A DNA stretch of 64,000 nucleotides. It comes from Paucibacter sp. DJ2R-2. Its GTDB lineage: Bacteria; Pseudomonadota; Gammaproteobacteria; Burkholderiales; Burkholderiaceae_C. Below the pieces are notes generated by a model that saw only the letters and a program-made list of their open reading frames with translations, searched no databases and was not told where the DNA came from. Shown in pieces: positions 35,100 to 42,292 of this stretch. How positions within the stretch are numbered: position 1 is the stretch's first letter; the number at the start of each line of letters is the position of its first letter. The stretch lies in NCBI RefSeq assembly GCF_025717675.1, contig NZ_JAJIRT010000001.1, positions 434,001-498,000 of the forward strand, written 5' to 3'. Both the position numbers and the translations under genes were made by a program.

Positions 35100-35692
35100 G
35101 GCGTGATTGTCAGGGGATCGAATGACGTCGGGCTTGCAGGTGAGCGATAGCTCGCCCAAACCACCCGGTCAATCAGCTGCCCAGCTTTGAGGGCGCTCTG
35201 CGGCCAACGGGCTTCAAGTGCATAGCCGGCGCTGCGGGCCACGGCTTGCGAGCCCTCGTTCCAGGCAAAGATGGGGGCATAGATGCGGCTGATTTCAGCG
35301 CGGTCCGCCCAGGCCCAGGCGGTGACCAAGCGCAAAGCCTCGGCCGTGATGCCTCGCCGCCAAAAGGGCTGGCCAATCCAATAACCCACCTCGGCATTGC
35401 AACGCAGCCAACCGCTTTCGGGCCGCAAGCCAATGCAGCCGATGACGGCGCCCTCATGCTCGATGCCCCAGACCCAAGCGCCCTGCCGCCAGCCGCCGGA
35501 GCACCAGGCCTCGGCGTCGGCCAGGGTGTAGGGATGGGGGAACCCGTCCAGCAGATTGCGCCACACAGCTTGGTTGTCGGCCTGCTCGCGCAGGGCCGGC
35601 GCATCGTCCGGATTCAGCTCGCGCAAGCGAATGCGCTCCCCTTGCAAACAGGGCATGGACAGAGCCTGGCCAGCTTGCTGCGACATGCTCAT
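35096..35692 (-). CDS. GNAT-family N-acetyltransferase (RimJ/RimL type)
   Basis: 198 residues using ATG at 35692, which overlaps the stop of the upstream gene (ATGA); ATG at 35686 is next. The pattern is of ribosomal-protein-type acetyltransferases: GERIRLRELNPDDAPALREQADN, EVGYWIGQPFWRRGITAEALRLVTAWAW and IYAPIFAWNEGSQAVARSAGYALEARW. It acetylates an unknown amine or N-terminus using acetyl-CoA. Coupling on both sides places it in the operon, but it has no obvious step in leucine catabolism. Confidence 0.85.
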   Translation of the reverse strand: MSMSQQAGQALSMPCLQGERIRLRELNPDDAPALREQADNQAVWRNLLDGFPHPYTLADAEAWCSGGWRQGAWVWGIEHEGAVIGCIGLRPESGWLRCNAEVGYWIGQPFWRRGITAEALRLVTAWAWADRAEISRIYAPIFAWNEGSQAVARSAGYALEARWPQSALKAGQLIDRVVWASYRSPASPTSFDPLTITP

Positions 35693-36615
35693 GCGGTCGC
35701 GCCCCAGGCCTTCAGCTGCGCGACCGAAACCGCAATCCCGCCGCACACCTCCACCAGCGGCCGCTTAAAGCGCGCAAACACCTCGGGGTGAACGCTCAGG
35801 GCCGCCAGAGCGGCACCGCAAGCGGGCTCGACCATCACACGCATGGCGTCGGCAAAGCGGGCGCAGGCGGCGGTGGCCTGGGCATCGCTGACGGTCAGGC
35901 TGACAGTCGGGTGAATACGGGCCAGGCGCAAGGCCTCGTCGGCCACGCGGCGAGCGCCCAGCGAGGTGGCGATGGAGGTGATGGCCGGCAGGGTGACAGC
36001 ATGGCCCGCCTGCAGGCTTTGGCTGAAGCTGTCGGCACCGAGGGTTTCGACCGCGATCACCGGCACCTGGTGCAGGCCACGGCGTTGCAAGCCCTGAACG
36101 ATGCCGCTGTACAAACCGCCACCGCCGACGGCGGTGACCACGGCGTCGAAGTCCAGGCCTTGGTCCAGCACCTCGTCGATCAGGCTGGCATGGCCTTCAA
36201 ACAGCAGGGGGTGGTCAAAGGGGTGAACGTAGGCCGCGCCGCGCTCTTCAGCCAGGGCGGAGGCGAAGCGGTGCGCCTCGTCCCAGACCGCGCCGTGACG
36301 CAGCACCTGGGCGCCACGCGCGGCAATCAGCTCGGCCACGGCGGCGCTGCTGCTTTCCGGCAGCACGATGGTGACGGGCAGGCCCAGCGCACGCGCCGCG
36401 TAGGCCGCCGCAAAACCGGCGTTGCCGCCCGAGGCGCAGACGATCTCACGCGCGCCGTTCTGTGCAGCCTGCTGCACCAGTCGCCCCACGCCGCGCAGCT
36501 TGAAGCTGCCGCTGGGTTGCAGCGCGTCCATCTTCAGCCAGACCTCGGCCTGAGGGAACAAGCCCGGCGCTGCGCGTAGCAACGGGGTGTTGTGATGCAG
36601 CGCGGCCAGGCTCAT
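35689..36615 (-). CDS. Serine/threonine dehydratase-like PLP enzyme
   Basis: 308 residues. This is a fold type II PLP enzyme: Lys39 in SGSFKLRG forms the Schiff base, SGGNAG binds substrate and VGGGGLYSG binds the PLP phosphate. Length and the C-terminus (ACGAALAAL, VEVCGGIAV) match serine dehydratases without a regulatory ACT domain. It probably deaminates L-serine/threonine to pyruvate/2-oxobutyrate; racemase activity is possible in this group. Its ATG shares a base with the stop of ivd (TAATG), so translation is coupled. Confidence 0.85.
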   Translation of the reverse strand: MSLAALHHNTPLLRAAPGLFPQAEVWLKMDALQPSGSFKLRGVGRLVQQAAQNGAREIVCASGGNAGFAAAYAARALGLPVTIVLPESSSAAVAELIAARGAQVLRHGAVWDEAHRFASALAEERGAAYVHPFDHPLLFEGHASLIDEVLDQGLDFDAVVTAVGGGGLYSGIVQGLQRRGLHQVPVIAVETLGADSFSQSLQAGHAVTLPAITSIATSLGARRVADEALRLARIHPTVSLTVSDAQATAACARFADAMRVMVEPACGAALAALSVHPEVFARFKRPLVEVCGGIAVSVAQLKAWGATA

Positions 36616-37793
36616 TACATCGTCTCTGCGAACAGTTCACGACCAATCAACATGCGGCGAATTTCGCTGGTGCCCGCGCCGATTTCATACAGCTTGGCAT
36701 CGCGCCAGAGGCGGCCCAGCGGGTACTCGTTGATGTAGCCGTTGCCACCGAAGATCTGCACGCCTTCGCCGGCCATCCAGGTGGCTTTCTCGGCGGTCCA
36801 CAGAATCACAGAGGCGCAGTCCTTGCGGACCTGGCGCACATGTTCGGCGCCCAGCAGGTCGAGGTTCTTGGCCACGGTGTAGGCAAACGAGCGGCCGGCT
36901 TGCAGCACGGTGTACATGTCCGCGACCTTGCCCTGGATCAGCTGGAATTCGCCGATGCTTTGGCCGAACTGCTTGCGGTCGTGGATGTAGGGGATCACGT
37001 TGTCCATCACGCTTTGCATGATGCCCAGCGGGCCGCCGGTCAGCACGGCACGCTCGTAGTCCAGGCCCGACATCAGCACCTTGGCGCCACCGTTGACGGC
37101 GCCCAGCACGTTCTCGGCCGGCACTTCCACGTTTTGGAACACCAGCTCGCCGGTGTGGCTGCCGCGCATGCCCAGCTTGTCGAGCTTTTGCGCGATGCTG
37201 AAACCCGGCATGCCCTTCTCGATCAGGAAGGCGGTGACGCCGCGTGCGCCCAGCTCGGGCTCGCTCTTGGCGTAGACCACCAGGGTGTCGGCATCGGGGC
37301 CGTTGGTGATCCACATCTTGTTGCCGTTGAGCAGGTAGTAGCCGCCCTTGTCCTCGGCTTTCAACTTCATGCTCAGCACGTCGGAGCCGGCACCGGGCTC
37401 ACTCATGGCCAGCGCGCCGACATGCTCGCCGCTGATCAGCTTGGGCAGGTACTTGGCCTTTTGCGCGGCGTTGCCGTTGCGCTTGATCTGGTTGACGCAA
37501 AGATTGCTGTGCGCGCCGTAGGAGAGGCCCACGGAAGCCGAGGCGCGGCTGATTTCTTCCATCGCGATCATGTGGGCCAGATAGCCCATGTTCGCGCCGC
37601 CGTACTCCTCGCCGACGGTGATGCCCAGCACGCCCAGGTCACCCATCTTGCGCCACAAGTCCATGGGGAACTGGTCGCTGTGATCGATCTCGGCCGCACG
37701 CGGGGCGATCTCGGCCTGCGCAAAGTCGCGCACGGCGTCGCGCAGCGCGTCGATGTCTTCACCAAGTTGGAAATTCAGGCCGGGCAAATTCAT
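36615..37793 (-). CDS. ivd: Isovaleryl-CoA dehydrogenase
   Basis: 392 residues, ATG at 37793 with GGAGA. It oxidises isovaleryl-CoA to 3-methylcrotonyl-CoA in leucine catabolism. The key distinction from other acyl-CoA dehydrogenases is Glu247 in GLDYERAVL, the catalytic base position used by isovaleryl-CoA dehydrogenase, with AGTSEIRRM (no Glu) at the usual C-terminal position. Other landmarks: [43 protein letters not shown] and [19 protein letters not shown]. It is the first gene of the six-gene operon and has a LiuR-like palindrome about 145 bases upstream. Confidence 0.94.
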   Translation of the reverse strand: MNLPGLNFQLGEDIDALRDAVRDFAQAEIAPRAAEIDHSDQFPMDLWRKMGDLGVLGITVGEEYGGANMGYLAHMIAMEEISRASASVGLSYGAHSNLCVNQIKRNGNAAQKAKYLPKLISGEHVGALAMSEPGAGSDVLSMKLKAEDKGGYYLLNGNKMWITNGPDADTLVVYAKSEPELGARGVTAFLIEKGMPGFSIAQKLDKLGMRGSHTGELVFQNVEVPAENVLGAVNGGAKVLMSGLDYERAVLTGGPLGIMQSVMDNVIPYIHDRKQFGQSIGEFQLIQGKVADMYTVLQAGRSFAYTVAKNLDLLGAEHVRQVRKDCASVILWTAEKATWMAGEGVQIFGGNGYINEYPLGRLWRDAKLYEIGAGTSEIRRMLIGRELFAETM

Positions 37794-37813
37794 GGGTGTC
37801 TCCAGGATCTCTA

Positions 37814-37873
37814 AATTGGGGTCAGAGTCATTTTTGCTTTGCCCGGTCGGCACCTGAGGGCGCCTGACCGGGC
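37814..37873. repeat. REP-like TTGGGGTCAGAGTC motif and hairpin in the ivd leader
   Basis: The TTGGGGTCAGAGTCATTTTT segment (37816-37835) is a dispersed motif known from many proteobacterial intergenic regions. It is followed by an 8-bp stem (GCCCGGTC / GACCGGGC, 37841-37848 with 37866-37873). It lies between the operator and the ivd start. Confidence 0.6.
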
Positions 37874-37936
37874 GGCAGCCGGCCATGGTAAGCCGGGCCC
37901 CGAACCGGCACCAGAGCCGGCTCGGACTTCGTTTGA

Positions 37937-37958
37937 TTGACGTTTACGTAAACGTTAA
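37937..37958. promoter_or_regulatory. LiuR-like operator upstream of ivd
   Basis: A perfect 16-base palindrome, ACGTTTACGTAAACGT (37940-37955), with TTG/TAA flanks gives 20 of 22 symmetric positions. The MerR-family regulator LiuR of proteobacterial branched-chain amino acid catabolism recognises sites of this form. No liuR gene is in the window. It lies between the LysR stop and ivd, in the expected promoter zone. Confidence 0.7.
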
Positions 37959-37971
37959 CCGCCTGCGGATT

Positions 37972-38877
37972 CTAGTCGCCAGCAGGCCGCGCCGGAGCAT
38001 GGGTGGGCAGCAGTTTTTGCACCAGGGGGTGGCTGACCTTTTTGTCGGCGGCGATGGCAAAAAACTGCTCCTCCACCCCCTCGCAGGGGCCGACGCGGCG
38101 CAGCTCGTAGCGGGCCGTCAGCTTCTCGTGCATCAGCTCGGCGGCCGGGAACACGCCCAGGCCGCCAGCGCCAAAAGTGGCCAGCAAGGCACTGTCTTCG
38201 AATTCACCGGCGATGCGCGGGCGCAGGCCCTGGCGCTCAAACCACTGGTCGATGCGCGGCCGCACCGCCGAATGGTGAATCGGCAGCAACACCGGCACCT
38301 GCGCCAGCGAGGCCGGGAAATTGGCCGCCGCCTGCTCAAACCAGACCTCGGGCGCGTACCAGGCCAAGGGCGAAGCGCCGAGCGAATGGCTGTAGACCTT
38401 GAGGCTGGGGTTGGGCGGCGCGGGCCGGTCGGCCAGCACGACATCGAGCCGGTGCAGGGCCAAGTCGCTCAGCAAGCCGTCGAATTGATCCTCATGACAG
38501 TAGAGCCGCAAATTGGGCTCATGGGTCACGGGCATCAAGAGGCGGCGCACGGCCAGCTTGGGCAAGCCATCGGAGATGCCCACCGCCAGCCGGACCACCG
38601 GCGCGCTGGCGGCATCGCGCACCACGTCTTCCAGTTGCTCACCGAGCTGGAAGATGGCGTCGGCCTGACGCAGCGCCGCATGACCCGCCTCGGTCAGGGC
38701 GACGCCGCGGCCCGCAGGCTTGAGCAAGGCGTGGCCGAGGCTGCGCTCCAGCTCGCGCACCTGGCTGCTGACCGTCTGAATCGCCATGCCCAAGCGTTCG
38801 GCCGCGCGCGACATGCCGCCTTCCTTGGCCACCACCCAGAAGTAGTAGAGGTGTTTGTAGCTGAAACCGAGGCTCAT
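37972..38877 (-). CDS. LysR-family regulator, NhaR-like
   Basis: 301 residues. The opening FSYKHLYYFWVVAKEGGMSRAAERLGMAIQTVSSQVRELERSLG is typical of NhaR-type LysR proteins, which activate sodium/proton antiporter and stress genes. The remaining 210 residues form the ligand-binding domain (VRLAVGISDGLPKLAVRRLL; LDVVLADRP). No antiporter gene is adjacent. It precedes ivd on the same strand but ends before the LiuR-like site, so it is probably a separate unit. Its target is unknown; the HPF-like gene at 39005 is divergent from it. Confidence 0.87.
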   Translation of the reverse strand: MSLGFSYKHLYYFWVVAKEGGMSRAAERLGMAIQTVSSQVRELERSLGHALLKPAGRGVALTEAGHAALRQADAIFQLGEQLEDVVRDAASAPVVRLAVGISDGLPKLAVRRLLMPVTHEPNLRLYCHEDQFDGLLSDLALHRLDVVLADRPAPPNPSLKVYSHSLGASPLAWYAPEVWFEQAAANFPASLAQVPVLLPIHHSAVRPRIDQWFERQGLRPRIAGEFEDSALLATFGAGGLGVFPAAELMHEKLTARYELRRVGPCEGVEEQFFAIAADKKVSHPLVQKLLPTHAPARPAGD

Positions 38878-39004
38878 GAACGCGCTCCGACAGGCATGCG
38901 GTTACTTCCGTTTTTTAGGAATGACTTTGAAGTATTGTCTGCTTTTTAAGAAAACAGGATGCACCTAAGCTCCGCACACCCTGAACCCAACCCGGAGGTC
39001 TGTC

Positions 39005-39355
39005 ATGCAAGTGCATTTTGAATCCCGCGATCCCGAAGGCGCCAGACTGCGCGACTTGGTCGTCGAGCGCCTGCGATTTGCCTTGCGCCGGGTTGATCTG
39101 CACCCCGCCAGCGCGCACATCAGCTTGAGCGACGCCAACGGCCCGCGCGGCGGCGTCGACAAGCGCTGCACCCTGTCCTTGAACGCACAGGGCGCCGGAC
39201 ATCTGGTGATCCACGCCAGCGCCAGCTCCTGGCGCGCCAGTTTCGAATTGGCCCTGGCCCGGCTGGCTCGCAGCCTGGTACGAGCCTGGCAGCGCCAGCG
39301 CAGCCATCCACGCCAGAACAACAAGCGCTTGCTGTCCGTGAGCTCCGCGGAATGA
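39005..39355 (+). CDS. HPF/RaiA-like ribosome-associated protein
   Basis: 116 residues, ATG at 39005 after GGAGG. The pattern (MQVHFESRDPEGARLRDLVVERLRFALRRVD, ISLSDANGPRGGVDKRCTL, GHLVIHASASSWRASFELALARLARSLVRAWQRQR) fits the ribosome hibernation factor fold, which binds the decoding centre of idle ribosomes. It is shorter and more divergent than canonical HPF, and its basic tail (RQRSHPRQNNKR) is unusual. Its stop codon lies inside the first units of the AATG array. Weakly diverged stand-alone copies like this are common in Burkholderiales. Confidence 0.8.
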   Translation: MQVHFESRDPEGARLRDLVVERLRFALRRVDLHPASAHISLSDANGPRGGVDKRCTLSLNAQGAGHLVIHASASSWRASFELALARLARSLVRAWQRQRSHPRQNNKRLLSVSSAE

Positions 39356-39394
39356 ATGAATGAATGAATGAATGAATGAATGAATGAATGAATG
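39351..39394. repeat. Eleven tandem AATG units
   Basis: Perfect tetranucleotide array. The stop codon of the HPF-like gene lies in its first units, and each ATG in it reads Met-Asn-Glu-stop in all frames. A tract this long is prone to slippage. Confidence 0.97.
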
Positions 39395-39476
39395 AACGAA
39401 GGCCACGGCCGGCATGCCCTCCCCGCTGCCGGCCGATGAGCAAGCAGCCCCAACTCCAACGCAAAGCCCACTGATC

Positions 39477-39632
39477 ATGACCCAAGCCGCTTTGGCCCTG
39501 TCCTTCCTCGCAGCCGCCGTTCTTTACGCCGCCGCGCACGAGTACTTCGCCGAGAACCGGCGCGACGCCCGCCTGCTGGCCGGCGTCGGCGGCAGCGGCG
39601 TGGTGGCGAGCCTCGGCTTGCTGCTTGCCTGA
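39477..39632 (+). CDS. Small single- or double-span membrane protein
   Basis: 51 residues from ATG at 39477; a longer frame from ATG at 39414 adds a Pro-rich, non-protein-like lead. Two hydrophobic segments (ALALSFLAAAVLYAAAHEYF and VVASLGLLLA) flank a charged turn (ENRRDARLL). No family recognised. It lies between the AATG array and the TerB-like gene on the same strand. Confidence 0.5.
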   Translation: MTQAALALSFLAAAVLYAAAHEYFAENRRDARLLAGVGGSGVVASLGLLLA

Positions 39633-39688
39633 ACCCCAGCAACATCCCCATTCGCCCGGCCCTCAAGCCCACCCAAGGAGCCCTCACC

Positions 39689-40111
39689 ATGCGCAGCTAC
39701 CCCCGCAACAGCCCCGAAGCAGCCGCCCGCATCTTGTCGCTGGCGGCCTTGTCCGATGGCCACCTGTCGCGCATCGAGATCGAGACCATCGCTGGCACCG
39801 GCGCTTGCGAGCAACTCGGGCTGAGCCGGGACCGGATGCAAGAGGTGCTGCACGGCTTTTGCGAGGATCTCCTGGAGGCAGAACGCATGAGCTGGGCGGA
39901 GGTATGCCAGCTCGACCCTAAGACCCTGGGGCAGCTGATGGCGGAAGTCGATGACCCCGCGCTTCGCCACAAACTGCTTCGCCTGTGCGTGGCCGTGGTC
40001 GAGGCTGATCACATGATCACCGACGGAGAGGCGCTGGTGCTGCTGGCCGCGGCAGAACACTGGGGCTTGCACGAACACCGCTTGCCTGCGGAACTAGAGC
40101 AAACGCACTGA
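39689..40111 (+). CDS. TerB-like protein
   Basis: 140 residues, ATG at 39689 after AAGGAG. It is all-helical with the layout of TerB/DjlA N-terminal domains (ARILSLAALSDGHLSRIEIETIAG; LRLCVAVVEADHMITDGEALVLLAAAEHWGL, with acidic residues typical of metal binding at D/E positions). Tellurite-resistance TerB family members bind divalent metal and occur in many stress modules. It lies 4 bases from the ExoD gene and is probably co-transcribed with it. Confidence 0.75.
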   Translation: MRSYPRNSPEAAARILSLAALSDGHLSRIEIETIAGTGACEQLGLSRDRMQEVLHGFCEDLLEAERMSWAEVCQLDPKTLGQLMAEVDDPALRHKLLRLCVAVVEADHMITDGEALVLLAAAEHWGLHEHRLPAELEQTH

Positions 40112-40115
40112 TTCG

Positions 40116-40760
40116 ATGGATATGTCCGAGGCGAACACGCACGCACGCGGCCTGCGCTTGGCATGGCGCCTGCGCCGGGCCTCTTGCCGGCTGCCTGAAC
40201 AAGGCCTGACCCTGAGCGAACTGGCGGATCTGCATGGGCCTGCGGCGCCAGGCAGTCTGCTCATCCTGCTCGCAGCGCCCTGCCTGCTGCCCATTCCCGG
40301 AGTCGGCACCGTGCTCGGCATGAGCCTGCTGACGCTGGCAGCCGGGCTGTGGCGCGGCAAAACCCATCACGGCCTGCCGGAGCGCGTGGCTCATCTGAAC
40401 CTGTCCGCCGATTGGGCAAGGCGGGTGTTGCGGGTCCTGGCGCAATGCCACGGCGCCACCGAAGGCTGGGTCAAGGCGCGAATGGGACCTGGGGCTGCAA
40501 AGCCGGGGCGGCGCTGGCTGCCTGCGATCGTGGCCTTGATGGCGCTGCTGATCGTCTTGCCCATTCCCTTTGGCAATTTCTTGCCTGCACTGAGCTTGAT
40601 GCTGGCCGGCCTCGCACTGACGGCCCGCGACGGCTTGGCGCTCACGGCCTCTTATGTTCTGGCCGCACTATCCACCGCCTTCGGCGTCGGCGTGAGCGTG
40701 CTGGGGCTGTTCTGGGGCAGCGAGCTGCTGCTCTGGCTGGGTGGCTGGCTCCAGGTCTGA
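40116..40760 (+). CDS. ExoD-family membrane protein
   Basis: 214 residues, ATG at 40116 or the second at 40122. The ExoD pattern is clear: LSELADLHGPAAPGSLLILLAAPCLLPIPGVGTVLGMSLLTLAAG, two to three further membrane helices, and LIVLPIPFGNFLPALSLMLAGLALTARDGL. ExoD was named for exopolysaccharide effects in rhizobia; its biochemical function is not settled. It follows the TerB-like gene closely. Confidence 0.85.
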   Translation: MDMSEANTHARGLRLAWRLRRASCRLPEQGLTLSELADLHGPAAPGSLLILLAAPCLLPIPGVGTVLGMSLLTLAAGLWRGKTHHGLPERVAHLNLSADWARRVLRVLAQCHGATEGWVKARMGPGAAKPGRRWLPAIVALMALLIVLPIPFGNFLPALSLMLAGLALTARDGLALTASYVLAALSTAFGVGVSVLGLFWGSELLLWLGGWLQV

Positions 40761-40834
40761 GTGCTTGAACTGCTCTTGCCCGCAGCGGGCTTTACGATAG
40801 GCGCCACAACCCTTGTTTTGAAAGTGGCGCCTTG

Positions 40835-41806
40835 ATGCAGAGCTTCCTCGACCCCGCCATCCTGTTTTTCGTCTTTGGCTTGTTCGCCGGCGCGATCAAG
40901 TCCAATCTCGAAATTCCGCCGCAGATCTCGCGCTTTCTGTCGCTCTATCTGCTGATGGCCCTGGGGATCAAAGGTGGTTTTGCACTGGCCAAGTCGGGCC
41001 TGACGGCCGAGGTCAGCGTCAGCCTGGGACTGGCCCTGCTGCTGGCCGTGCTGGTGCCGGCCATGGGCTATTTGCTGCTGCGCCGCTGGCTCTCGGGCTT
41101 TGATGCCGCAGCGATTGCGGCGACCTACGGCTCAGTCAGCGCGGTCACCTTCATCACCGCCGTCCAGCACCTGGACAGCCATGGCGTCGCCTTCGGCGGA
41201 CATATGGCGGCGGCCATGGCGCTGATGGAGTCGCCGGCCATCATCATGGCGGTGCTGCTGGCCAATCTGGTGCGACGCAAGCAACAAGGCAGCAGCGCCA
41301 GCACGGCCTCGCCAGGGCCGCTGTCCAAGGTGCTGCACGAGGCCCTGACCGACGGCGCCCAGCTGCTGCTGATCGGCGCCATGCTGGTGGGCCTGATGAC
41401 CGGTGAGGCCGGTGAGGCGGCGATGAAACCTTTTGCCGGCGACCTGTTCAAGGGCATGCTGGCCTTCTTCCTCTTGGACATGGGCTTGCTGGCCGCGCGC
41501 CATATGGGCGGCCTGCGCCAGCAGCCGCCGCTGCTGATCGTCTACGCCCTGGGCGCGCCCCTGGTGCATGCCGGCATCGCCCTGGGCCTGAGCGTCCTGT
41601 GCGGCTTGAGCGCCGGCAACGCCGGCCTGCTGATGGTGCTGGCGGCCAGCGCCTCCTACATCGCCGTCCCGGCGGTGCTGCGCCATGCCATCCCCGAGGC
41701 CAACCCGGGCCTCTACTTCGGCATGTCGCTGGGTCTGACCTTCCCCTTCAATATTCTCCTGGGCATACCGCTCTATGTGAGCGTGGCACAGCGAGTGCTG
41801 GGCTGA
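40835..41806 (+). CDS. SbtA-like sodium-dependent bicarbonate transporter
   Basis: 323 residues from ATG at 40835 (TTG at 40832 directly before it). It has about ten membrane helices with the SbtA (DUF897) pattern: LFAGAIKSNLEIPPQISRFLSLYLLMALGIKGGFALAKSG, ATYGSVSAVTFITA, ALMESPAIIMAVLLA, LLMVLAASASYIAVPAVLRHAIPEANPGLYFGMSLGLTFPFNI. In cyanobacteria SbtA imports bicarbonate with Na+ and is inhibited by the PII-like SbtB; no sbtB is adjacent. Bicarbonate uptake here could support carboxylases or the arginine branch feeding cyanophycin synthesis; both are inference. Confidence 0.88.
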   Translation: MQSFLDPAILFFVFGLFAGAIKSNLEIPPQISRFLSLYLLMALGIKGGFALAKSGLTAEVSVSLGLALLLAVLVPAMGYLLLRRWLSGFDAAAIAATYGSVSAVTFITAVQHLDSHGVAFGGHMAAAMALMESPAIIMAVLLANLVRRKQQGSSASTASPGPLSKVLHEALTDGAQLLLIGAMLVGLMTGEAGEAAMKPFAGDLFKGMLAFFLLDMGLLAARHMGGLRQQPPLLIVYALGAPLVHAGIALGLSVLCGLSAGNAGLLMVLAASASYIAVPAVLRHAIPEANPGLYFGMSLGLTFPFNILLGIPLYVSVAQRVLG

Positions 41807-41812
41807 GCGCGG

Positions 41813-42289
41813 TCAGAGGAATCGCTCCAGCAACTTGCGCGATTGCCGGTCCAGGGCGAAACGATCCTGAATCAGAAACTGCAGGCCGTGGCTGCTGGCA
41901 ATCAGCAGACGGCCTTCGCCGAGACGGCGGATTTCTTCTTCGGTGCGCAGGATGAAGCTGGCTTCGCCGCGGTCGGTCTCCACCGTCCACTGGCTGGGCG
42001 TGGAGAAGGTGGACACGCTCTTCAAACGCGTCACGCGCGGCATGAAGTCGCGGCTGGCCAATTCGGTTTCGAGCAGTTCGCGCTCGGCCGGCGGCAGAGC
42101 CGAGAGGCGCTCGACCCAGGCCAGCTCGTGGCCATCTGAGCCGACCAGGGACAGGCCCTCATCGGGTGCCGAGATCGGGTGCGCACGCACCGGCACCACG
42201 CCCTCGTGCACCGCGCCCTCGGCATCGGTCAGGATCAGGCGGCCGAAGCTGTCGCGCTCAATCTTCTGAAAATTCTGGGGGCTGCTCAT
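41813..42289 (-). CDS. Cyanophycin-associated DUF1854 protein
   Basis: 158 residues, ATG at 42289, 3 bases after the stop of the ABC transporter gene, so co-transcribed. The pattern LSLVGSDGHELAWVERLSALPPAERELLETELASRDFMPRVTRLKSVSTFSTPSQWTVETDRGEASFILR is the DUF1854 signature seen beside cyanophycin synthetase and ABC genes in Burkholderiales. There is no signal peptide. Its role in cyanophycin handling is unknown. Confidence 0.88.
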   Translation of the reverse strand: MSSPQNFQKIERDSFGRLILTDAEGAVHEGVVPVRAHPISAPDEGLSLVGSDGHELAWVERLSALPPAERELLETELASRDFMPRVTRLKSVSTFSTPSQWTVETDRGEASFILRTEEEIRRLGEGRLLIASSHGLQFLIQDRFALDRQSRKLLERFL

Positions 42290-42292
42290 GGC

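Noticed and set aside
33633-35150. 505-codon open frame antisense to aceK and can
   Set aside because: It crosses two unrelated sense genes and has no protein-like features.
37818-37838. Short leader peptide (Met-Thr-Leu-Thr-Pro-Ile) before ivd
   Set aside because: Only one Leu codon, no ribosome binding site, and it is produced by the dispersed TTGGGGTCAGAGTC motif, so attenuation control is not supported.
38915-39478. Protein with repeated Phe-Ile-His-Ser on the minus strand
   Set aside because: It is only the AATG array read backwards; the rest of the frame is antisense to the HPF-like gene.
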